DNA from: Ustilaginoidea virens
Lineage: Eukaryota; Ascomycota; Sordariomycetes; Hypocreales; Clavicipitaceae
Reading direction: 5' to 3'
Length of the DNA stretch: 64,000 nucleotides
Assembly: GCF_000687475.1 (NCBI RefSeq)
Contig: NC_057317.1
Coordinates: forward strand, 2,790,001-2,854,000
Shown: piece by piece, positions 56,451 to 64,000 of the stretch
How the letters are laid out: every line of letters starts with the position of its first letter
How positions within the stretch are numbered: position 1 is the stretch's first letter
Position numbers and translations under genes: made by a program
The notes under the pieces: generated by a model
The model's database searches: none
What the model was told of the DNA's origin: nothing
Seen by the model: the letters and a program-made list of their open reading frames with translations, nothing else

Positions 56451-57896
56451 CTACAGTCCGAGCATGCTCATCTGTCGTCGGACGGGGCTTGCGCTGACGC
56501 TCCCCTCTTCGCTGGGGTAGTACGCGCTATCCGTATCAATGTCCCAGCACGCGGCGGCGGCGTCGTCGTCGTCGTCGTCGTCGTCGACGGCATGGGTCCC
56601 CACGCCCGTGCCGTCTGATGATGGTGATGGGCCGGCACCAAAGGGCTTCTGCGCAGCAGCACGGACGTTCCACCGCAGGGTCCTGCTCACGCTGTCGAAC
56701 CACTCCGTGTCTGTGCGGGTGACGGTGGGGAAGGGGTACTGGGACGCGGCTATGGTGACGTGGTCGCCCTGCCGGAGCTCGATGCGGCCTTTGCCGTCGA
56801 AGGCGCAGTAGGCCGTGGCGCGGGAGTTTCTGGGCACGGCGACCCTCAGGGCCATGGTGTCCGACAGGACCATGGGCCGGAAGGAAAGCGTGTGCGGGCA
56901 AATGGGGGTCAGCAGGATGGCGGGAATGTCCGGATGGACCAGGGACCCGCCGGCCGATAGGGAGTACGCCGTCGATCCGGTCGGCGTGGAGAAGATGCAG
57001 CCGTCGGCCTGGACGACGGTGAGGAGCTCGTCATCGCCGTACAGCTCGAGGTTGGAGACGTACGGCGACGGGCCCCGGTCTATGACGAGCTCGTTCAGCA
57101 CCTCAAACTGCTCGCCCTTGTCGTCGCCGTGGGCGCCGTCCCTCCACACGGTGCAGGTGAAGCGCATGCGCAGGTTGATCTTCATCCCGTCATCGCCCAT
57201 GACGCGATCGAGGTGCGACCTGTAGCGTTCAAAGTCGAACGTGGTCATGAATCCCAGGCTGCCGAGGCTGAAAGACAGCACGGGCGGGACGATGCGCTGG
57301 AACAGCCACGAGGTGAAGAGGACGGTGCCGTCTCCGCCCAGGGTGAGGACGAGGTCGAATCTTTCGGGCTGGTTCCAGCACAGATCCGGCGTCCAGTACC
57401 TGAGCATGTGCTCGGAGGGCGGGTGCTGGGCCACGATGCCGGGCGCGTCGAAGCGCTTGGAGCCGCGCAGCTTGGCGTCGACGTAGACGTTGACGCCCAG
57501 GTCGGAGCCGTAGCGCGGCGTGCGCAGCAGCCACGTGGTGAGCTCGCGCGTCAGGTAGACGAGCTGGTGGTCGCGGGCCTTGGTGACAATCATGACGTTT
57601 CGGACGGCGCGCCTGATGGGTCGCCGCTGCAGCTGCCTGGATACCTCGCGCACCCCAGTCGCGGTTTGCACCAGCCTGGAATGCGACATGGACTCGTCAT
57701 TTTTGATTTCCTCCAGCACCTTGTCAATGTCGACTGCGTCGTCGAATCGCTGATGATAGAAACATGGTGACTGGAGGGCCGCCAAGGTGGAAGTCGTCGG
57801 GGTTGCCTGCCTCCGCGCCAAGTCTTGCAAGGCGTCTGCCAGCATCTCGGACGCGGTGGCAGAGTCGGACGCCTCGCCGGTTTGTTTCGTCCACAT
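56451..57896 (-). CDS. NAD/NADH kinase (Utr1/Pos5-type)
   Basis: Single exon, 481 aa. The ATP-NAD kinase signature is LTLGGDGT with GGDG at residues 187-190, followed by LSFSLGSLGFM, NELVIDRGPSPY and DGCIFSTPTGSTAYSLSAGG. The N-terminus (MWTKQTGEAS, then SPCFYHQRFDDAVDID) precedes SHSRLVQTATGVREVS, usual in filamentous fungi. There is an eight-Asp run near the C-terminus. The enzyme phosphorylates NAD(H) to NADP(H). The frame runs upstream across two poly-C stretches, but the only in-frame ATG is at 57894-57896. No clear mitochondrial presequence is seen, so it is probably cytosolic. Confidence 0.93.
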   Translation of the reverse strand: MWTKQTGEASDSATASEMLADALQDLARRQATPTTSTLAALQSPCFYHQRFDDAVDIDKVLEEIKNDESMSHSRLVQTATGVREVSRQLQRRPIRRAVRNVMIVTKARDHQLVYLTRELTTWLLRTPRYGSDLGVNVYVDAKLRGSKRFDAPGIVAQHPPSEHMLRYWTPDLCWNQPERFDLVLTLGGDGTVLFTSWLFQRIVPPVLSFSLGSLGFMTTFDFERYRSHLDRVMGDDGMKINLRMRFTCTVWRDGAHGDDKGEQFEVLNELVIDRGPSPYVSNLELYGDDELLTVVQADGCIFSTPTGSTAYSLSAGGSLVHPDIPAILLTPICPHTLSFRPMVLSDTMALRVAVPRNSRATAYCAFDGKGRIELRQGDHVTIAASQYPFPTVTRTDTEWFDSVSRTLRWNVRAAAQKPFGAGPSPSSDGTGVGTHAVDDDDDDDDAAAACWDIDTDSAYYPSEEGSVSASPVRRQMSMLGL

Positions 57897-58924
57897 GTTT
57901 GTTGGTTCCTTGAGTGCAGAGGGGGGGGGGGGGGGCACTGGGGCTTTCCGCGGTAATTGACGGCAAGCAAGCAAAGCCTTGAGAATCGATTGGCCGGGGG
58001 GGGGGGGGGGGGGGGGGGAGGGTTGAGTCAGGGTCGAGTCAAGGGTTGAGTTGCAAAGAAGGGGGGCGCTCCCGCCGATGGGATGGGCCGAGATGGAGAT
58101 TGAACTTGAGAGTATGAGGGAGGTATGGTATGGGGTTCTCTCGGTAAAGGGCGAATGCACGCGATATAGGCCGGCCGCTTATATGGCCGGAGATGACATG
58201 AGGGACTTTAACAACGCCGGGCCACCTAGAGATGGATCAGCGGAAGAGGGAGTATGGGTATCATGGACAAAGAGAGTGTCTTTTGGCAACCATGGATTGA
58301 TTGATGGGATGATGGATGCTGGATGCTGGATGCTGGATGCTGGATGCTTGTGCGCAGAGCAGCGTGTCCTTTCTTTGCCGGTCAGGGTCGAGGCTGTGAA
58401 CAAAGTCCGAGTTCAGGAAATGGCTTTTCTTGTCCGCGGACTTGCCAGTGGACGGAAGGGAAGGGGTGGAGTTGTCGCCCAGTAAATCGAAGGATCCTCG
58501 GTGCAGCAGCCATAAGCAGTCTGGTCAGGCCGTCAATCAGTCAGTCAGTCAAGTCAGTCAGGGGGCCGCATGCAAGGCCTGGAACAAAGAAAGGTTGCGT
58601 GAAGAAAGGGGTGGGGCAAGCAGGCCGCAGGGGGATGTCGACGCAGGGGATAACCGACCCAGGGGTTTGCCAAGTGGGTGTGTACATACATGTAAGCTGC
58701 TGAGAAAGAACGAGGACGAGACGTGAGACGGACGACTGACTACTCCGTAGACGTGAGAGACGTGAGAAAGACGACTGAGACAGAGACTGAGACTGTCGGG
58801 TAGCTGCGTGGGGGGTTTCATATCGACGCGGCTTTTCTGGAAATTGCCAGGCCTTGCATTTTGGCCGTCAGTCGATGCAGAACTGGGTATTGGCATTGAC
58901 CTTTGGGGGGGGGAGGAGGGGTGT

Positions 58925-59022
58925 CATAAGGCATAAGACGCTGGCGGGCGGCATAAGATGCTGGCGGCATAAGACGCGGCATAAGACGCGGCATAAGACG
59001 CGGCATAATAATAAGACGCCAA
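58925..59022. repeat. Minisatellite, GCATAAGACGCG unit
   Basis: Seven or so imperfect copies of GCATAAGACG with GCTGGCG or CG spacers. Confidence 0.85.
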
Positions 59023-59081
59023 ATTGCCAGAGGCCCGCTGAGCCGAGACCAGCGCGCCTGATTGATTGGCTCCTGCCAGTC

Positions 59082-59135
59082 TGGTTGCGTGGTTGCGTGG
59101 TTGCGTGGTTGCGTGGTTGCGTGGTTGCGTGGTTG
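59082..59135. repeat. 9-bp tandem repeat (GTTGCGTGG)n
   Basis: Six near-perfect copies. Confidence 0.9.
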
Positions 59136-59941
59136 CTTATGTCTACATCAATCATCATCATCATCATCATCATCATCACCGTCGGCGCCGACATGCTGGC
59201 TCCATCAGGTGTCCTCGGGGTCTTACGTCGGGGTGAACCGCCTGGCATGCCTTCTTCTTCCTAGGTACGGAGTAGTTCTCCCATGTCTCACAAGAAATTC
59301 GTGTCAGACGGGCTTCTAATTGCGGGCCTTGCCGATTGAAATAGCGACCAGCAACATCGAACCCCCCCATGAAGAGTGCCAGTGCCAGTGCCAGTGCGCA
59401 CGGCGGCGCAGGTTTCTACGTGTGGACGTGTAAGCGTGTCCAGGCCTGATCAGGGTGTGCGATTTGCAGCAATCCAAGCCCGTTTTCACCGCATATTCCT
59501 AGCCTGGCTTGATGCAGCAACCGAACAAACAACCCCGTGCCTCATGCCATCCAAGACCACACAAGACCACACCCAAGAAAACCCCCACCACGCTTGCTTC
59601 TTCCCTCGACCTGTGATGTGATGGTGTGGTGGTTATGGGAGGCGGCGGCGGCGGCTTCAACCGGTTCAACCGGTTCAACCTGGTCCGTCTGTGGCCCAAG
59701 CATGACCTGGCCGGGATTCTGCTGCCTCACTGAGCTTGACCCCTCCTGCTTGGCTCCATGTCTTCTTTTCTCTTCCTTTTTCTCTTCTCTTTTTTTTCTT
59801 TCCCCCTTGTCGTTGGATACCGACACATGGTATCCCCGCCCAGAAGAACAACGTGTTTCATGTACTCCGTATGCCCGTTGGCTCAGGTGTCCCGTCTGTC
59901 TTTCAAAGTTTCTTTTTCTCTTTGAACCGTGCTCTCCCTCG

Positions 59942-60873
59942 TCACTTCCGTTGAAAATCTGCAGCAGAGCTCTTTCCCATGACTGATCGGATGAACGCTT
60001 TGATGCTGGGAGACGCGAGCTCTGCGCCCGTCATAGCCGTGTCAGGTCCTGATGTTTGGGCTTGACAGCATATCTGTCTTCCCGTCTCGAGAACCTTGTC
60101 CCAATCCTGGACGGAGAATGAACCCGAACTCTCGGCCAGCAAGAGCTCTTGGTTGCTTGTAAAAGCCATTACGTGGACGGAGCCGGCCTTGTCTGCCTCG
60201 TCGGGGCTTGGATCGACAATCAAGTCCTTGGAGCGGGCCGAGACGGCGACCGCTGCGGCTGCCGCCACTGTCTTGAGCGGGATCGCAGCTGTCAAAACGC
60301 CCAGAATGGCAGCATGCAGCAAGGCCGGTATAATGGTCAGGTTCTGGGCAGAGCAGAGTCAAAACTGTTAGTCGCAACGGGAACATGCGACCAAGGACCC
60401 CAGGGGGGGGGGGGGGGGTGGGGGGTCACGGCAGCGCCGCTCACCAGTTGAGCATGGACCAGCTTGGTGTTTTGGTAGGCGTTTCCCGGCGTCTGCATCA
60501 CCTGGAGGGTGACCTGGATCATGCACCGGGGGAAGTCTCGTACGGGGATGAGCTGTCGGAGAGCGGACTGCACAATGGATTCGAGTTGTCTCTCGGGAGG
60601 ACCTGCTCCCGACGGGATTAGAAGCTGCCGACGGCGGGCTCAAAAGAGGTCGGCAGAGGGGGGAGGAGGTTGCTTCTCGTTACCTCCGACTCCTGCCGAT
60701 GGCCTGACCACCACGTCCACCAACGCCTCGAAGGGATTCTCATCGCGACGCGGCGCCTCGATCGGACCGTTGACGGCGGCGGTGACGACGTAGCCGGCGT
60801 GCGAAAAGGAAGCAGAGCCGTCTGCCTTTGGCAAGGGGGACAGCTCGGCGAGCGGCTCGGAAGATGCAGTCAT
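59942..60873 (-). CDS. rrp46: Exosome complex component Rrp46 (RNase PH-like)
   Basis: Three exons on the minus strand, 60873-60684, 60602-60445 and 60343-59942, give 249 aa. Family blocks: LSPLPKADGSASFSHAGY, VNGPIEAPRRDENPFEA, ERQLESIVQSALRQLIP, FPRCMIQVTLQVMQTPGN and NLTIIPALLHAAILGVL. Rrp46 is one of the six RNase PH-like ring subunits of the exosome; the eukaryotic ring is catalytically inert and channels RNA to Rrp44 and Rrp6. Intron 1 has a CTTCTAAT branch point. Intron 2 (60344-60444) contains a 16-bp G/C homopolymer run. Confidence 0.93.
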
Positions 60874-61426
60874 TCTCGTCGCATGCGCCCGGCACTGGGC
60901 GACGTTGGCGTCGTTGGCGTCGTTGGCTCTAGATTTGCTGAATTTTCGCCTTCGCCTTCGCCTTCGCCTTCGCCTTCGCCACCTTAATCTGAGCCGAGCT
61001 TGGCTTTTCGGCTTTTTGGTGGTTTGGCAAGCAAATTGAAATTGAAAACGAAACGTCCCCGCCGGTGGAACGGGTCAAGTCGGGTCTGGTGGGTCCTTGT
61101 CAGCTGGCGGGGCCAGGCTCGGCAACTGACAGCGACTTGGCGACGAGCAGCTTTCCAGCTTGCAGCTTGCAGCTTGCAGCTTGCAGCATCCAGCATCCAT
61201 CCGGCCTCTATCATCCATCATCCCATCATCAATCCAGCCTCCATCATCCATCCAGCCTCCATCATCCATCCAGCATCCCATCATCAATCCAGCCTCCATC
61301 ATCCATCCAGCCTCCATCATCCAGCCTCCAGCCCCCCAGCTTCCAACTTTATCGAGTTTCCTACCATCGACCTCGCAGCCCGCCTTGTCCCATCCGCCAG
61401 ACAATCAATCACCATCGACCACAGTC
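60874..61426. other. Shared promoter of rrp46 and PTPA genes
   Basis: A divergent promoter of about 550 bp with a CCTTCG repeat (60948-60980), a GCTTGCA repeat (61158-61185) and an 18-bp minisatellite beside the PTPA start. No gene is seen. Confidence 0.55.
61190..61335. repeat. Minisatellite, CATCCAGCCTCCATCATC unit
   Basis: Seven or eight imperfect 15-18 bp copies end about 90 bp before the PTPA start codon, probably in its 5' UTR. Confidence 0.88.
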
Positions 61427-62746
61427 ATGGCCTCGCCACATCCCGTCTCACCGGCGTCACCTGTCGGCGATGCCTGCCCCGCAACCACCTCGCCCGACCT
61501 CATGAGCCGAATCCCCAAGCTTGAACCCCGCCGTCGACGACAGGAACCGTCCAACCCGACGCCCGTTCCCGACACACCGCAACTGCCCCCGCCCCCCAAC
61601 ACCTCGGCCAGCTGGAGCTATCTCGTCCCCCAACGCAGAATCCTGTCGCCGAGAGATCACGAAACCTTTCTCGCGTCGCCGACGTGCCGCTTGATAAAAG
61701 CCTGGATCTTTGGCTTGGCCGACAGCGTCGTGGACACCCCCTGCTCGGCGGTCCACAAGGAGGACCTCGGCGACACGGCCAGGGCCCTCCTGGGCATCTT
61801 GGACGAGGCAGAAGGGTTCGTGTCGCAGTCTCCACCTGACGAGCAAGGAAGCTCGCGCTTCGGCAACAAGGCCTTTAGAGGATTCATCGACCTGGTGTCG
61901 GAAGCGTCTCCCCGATGGCACGCGGCTCTGGGGGTCGGCCAAGACGAGGCCGTCGCCGAGGTGTCGACGTACCTCGAGCAGTCGTTTGGAGACCACGGCC
62001 GCATCGACTACGGCTCGGGGCACGAGCTCAACTTTATGACGTGGCTGCTTTGCCTCCATCAGCTTGGCCTCCTGCGACGCACCGACTTCAGGCCCGTGAC
62101 GCTCGCCATCTTCCCGCGCTACCTGTCGCTCATGCGCACCGTCCAGATGTCGTATTACCTCGAGCCGGCGGGGTCGCACGGCGTATGGGGCTTGGACGAC
62201 TACCAGTTTCTGCCGTTTCTCTTTGGCGCCTCTCAGCTGCTGCACCATCCCTACATCACGCCGCGCTCGATCCACCAGCAACTGACGATTGAGGAGTTTG
62301 GGGACGACTACCTGTACCTCGGCCAGGTCGCCTTTGTCAACAGCACCAAGACGGTCAAGGGCTTGCGGTGGCACAGCCCCATGCTCGACGACATCTCCTC
62401 GGCCAGGTCGTGGTCCAAGATTGACGGCGGGATGCGGCGAATGTTTGTCGCCGAGGTGCTGGGCAAGCTGCCCGTGATGCAGCATTTCCTGTTCGGCTCC
62501 TTGGTCCCCGCCCCGGAAGGCATGAGCCAGGATGACGCGAGCGAGGAGCAAGAGGGCGGTGGACAGGCTGGTGGCGCAGCCTTGCACGCGGCCGACCATT
62601 CGGGCCACGCCCACCACGGTGCCGCTCACGATGGTGCCGGGTGGGGGGATTGCTGCGGCATCAAGGTGCCCAGCAGCATCGCAGCCGCACAGGAGACGAG
62701 GAAGGGCGCCCAGGGAGCTGCCCTGCGGCGAATCCCGTTCGACTAA
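61427..62746 (+). CDS. Serine/threonine-protein phosphatase 2A activator (PTPA/Rrd, peptidyl-prolyl isomerase)
   Basis: Single exon, 439 aa. The PTPA family region spans about residues 65-385 with YGSGHELNFMTWLLCL, SYYLEPAGSHGVWGLDDYQF, LPFLFGASQLLHHPYI and FGSLVPAPEG. A Gly/His/Ala-rich insert precedes the C-terminal WGDCCGIKVPSSIAAAQE. PTPA proteins activate PP2A catalytic subunits and have prolyl isomerase activity; fungi carry two, Rrd1 and Rrd2. The long N- and C-terminal extensions fit the Rrd1 type, but this is not certain. The frame is open upstream through the minisatellite with no earlier ATG. Confidence 0.92.
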   Translation: MASPHPVSPASPVGDACPATTSPDLMSRIPKLEPRRRRQEPSNPTPVPDTPQLPPPPNTSASWSYLVPQRRILSPRDHETFLASPTCRLIKAWIFGLADSVVDTPCSAVHKEDLGDTARALLGILDEAEGFVSQSPPDEQGSSRFGNKAFRGFIDLVSEASPRWHAALGVGQDEAVAEVSTYLEQSFGDHGRIDYGSGHELNFMTWLLCLHQLGLLRRTDFRPVTLAIFPRYLSLMRTVQMSYYLEPAGSHGVWGLDDYQFLPFLFGASQLLHHPYITPRSIHQQLTIEEFGDDYLYLGQVAFVNSTKTVKGLRWHSPMLDDISSARSWSKIDGGMRRMFVAEVLGKLPVMQHFLFGSLVPAPEGMSQDDASEEQEGGGQAGGAALHAADHSGHAHHGAAHDGAGWGDCCGIKVPSSIAAAQETRKGAQGAALRRIPFD

Positions 62747-63037
62747 GAGCAGGCCCCCCCGGGAGGGGGAATGGTGGCCTAATTGCGGCCGACGCCATCT
62801 TCCCACCCGTTGCCAGGTGCCAAAGTCATGTTGGACAAGTTGAATGTAGGGGAAGCTCCTCAATCAGCAATGGGCCCCTTGCGGTCTCAGAAACAGCAAA
62901 GGCCGACTCTGCCCGACCGAGTGAGTGGGCAACAAGGCCCAGTGCTGTGCTCACGACGCTTCTGTACGACCGAAACGTCACTTTTTTTTACCGTACAGAC
63001 CTGGAAGACTCCGAATCTCCTGCCCAGGCACGCTCCC

Positions 63038-63073
<36 letters not shown>

Positions 63074-63732
63074 GTTGCCATCGCCAGCGTGCTGCATAGC
63101 GACTTATTCACAGCAACGCCAGGTGCGATGCAGCGTCCCTGCAACCTCGCCTTCATCACACACGCCCTCGCCCGTCCCCTTGAACGCCTTGCACGAGAAG
63201 CAGCCTTTCCTCCCCCCTTTGGGCTGGCGAATCGACCAGATATATTTACTCCACCCGCGCATCCCAGAGTCACCCCATCCGGCGTCGTCGTTCCCCCGCC
63301 GTCACATGGCCCAGCCAGTCCAGCCACTGACTGGCAAAGTCGCCAGAGGGAGGTATGTAGGTCCCTGTGGCCCCCGACTTGTCTGCCGTGTTTGCTGTCG
63401 CGCGGGCCCAAGCCATCATCAGCCCCGATTGCGTGCAAATCCTGCTGCGGGGCGCTTCGTCTCGTCTCGTCTCGTCTCGATCACGGAACCCAGGTATTTC
63501 GGCCGCTACGTTTGTCGCCGCGGCGCGTCCGGGACTCCGTCGTCCCCAAGACCGGTTCCGCGCGGTGTGTGGGCGACTTTGCAACATGCCCCCCCCCCCC
63601 CCCCCCCCCAGCCAAGTGCGAGCGCCTGCAGCGTGGCGGCCTTGCAGCCAGCGTTGTAGTCTACCAGACCTGTACTTTTCTCCTCTGGGAAAGATTGCCC
63701 CTGCCACGTTGGCGGCGACGCAGCTACGTTTG

Positions 63733-63767
<35 letters not shown>

Positions 63768-64000
63768 ACATGGTGGGATCGCCAACAAAATCCCATCTTA
63801 CTGTTGCAGTCAAATGGCTGCACGAGCCGTGTTTGGGCCCCAACAAAGCAGGACAAGCAGACCAGGCACACTCTCTTGCTCATAGGATATGCTTTTGTAT
63901 TTCAATAGGCTAATCTACTCAATCGCGAGCGAGGCCATTGCTACCTACGAACCTGGCGTCTGGATCCCGCTGGGACACACCAGGGGTATGCTTCATACCT
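62747..64000. other. Intergenic to window end
   Basis: No supported gene. It contains a T29 run (63041-63069), a TCTCG repeat (63460-63480), a C21 run (63589-63609) and a GGCA repeat (63734-63767). Reading frames here are open because the sequence is low complexity. Confidence 0.5.

Larger units (their letters stand above)
57897..59941. other. Intergenic, cluster of minisatellites
   Basis: About 2 kb with no supported gene: G runs at 57921-57935 and 57996-58018, GGATGCT repeats (58315-58348), GTCA repeats (58535-58560), GCATAAGACG repeats, GTTGCGTGG repeats, CAT repeats (59149-59177), GCCAGT repeats (59378-59396) and a CGG/CAACCGGTT patch (59641-59680). Confidence 0.5.

Noticed and set aside
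62783..63913. Open frame of about 370 codons at the window end
   Set aside because: It is kept open by T, C and GGCA runs; there is no domain and the composition is repeat-driven.

Overview
This is a window of nuclear DNA from a filamentous ascomycete. Short GT-AG introns (about 54-100 bp) carry internal CTAAC/CTGAC-type branch points, the genes are mostly GC-rich, and the gene set (Ssr4, a Yox1-like homeobox protein, Dsc4, a secreted GH18 chitinase, a molybdenum cofactor sulfurase) points to Sordariomycetes, probably Hypocreales. The order is an inference from protein style; no species marker is visible. I saw no transposon with a recognisable coding domain, no rRNA, no convincing tRNA and no prokaryotic-type feature.

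Layout. 1-9 kb: SLC35/TPT-family transporter (+), RBM42-like RRM protein (-), 6-phosphogluconate dehydrogenase (+). 9.7-20.6 kb: SWI/SNF-RSC subunit Ssr4 (+) converging on a GH18 chitinase with a long repetitive Gln/Asp-rich region (-), an unresolved gene or remnant (-), and molybdenum cofactor sulfurase (-). 21.7-26.3 kb: Ars2/Serrate (+) and the G-patch protein Pxr1 (+). 26.3-30.1 kb is gene-poor, with possible small-protein exons and one clear 82-aa cysteine-rich secreted protein (+). 30.8-38.1 kb: Dsc4 (+), Rcl1 (-), a mitochondrial PPR-like protein (+) and TFIID subunit Taf3 (-). 38.6-47.1 kb: a cytosolic S9 dipeptidyl peptidase (-), Eaf6 (-), a small secreted protein (-) and an SRRM1-like PWI/SR protein (-). 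47.8-55.6 kb: proteasome chaperone Nas2 (+), Ran GTPase (+) and a Yox1-like homeobox protein (+). 56.4-62.7 kb: NAD kinase (-), exosome subunit Rrp46 (-) and the PP2A activator PTPA/Rrd (+).

Most genes are conserved housekeeping genes. Several serve RNA metabolism (Ars2, Rcl1, Pxr1, Rrp46, SRRM1-like, RBM42-like, PPR) or chromatin and transcription (Ssr4, Taf3, Eaf6, homeobox). 6PGDH and NAD kinase both feed NADPH supply but lie about 48 kb apart. I see no biosynthetic cluster and no obvious new multi-gene system. The accessory material is the chitinase, the two small secreted proteins and the unresolved exons near 17.5-18.0 kb and 28.6-28.9 kb. Exon borders were set by hand from reading frame, splice consensus and family continuity. 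Intergenic DNA is rich in short tandem repeats, homopolymer runs and a recurring TACGGAGTA / CCTAGGTA palindrome.
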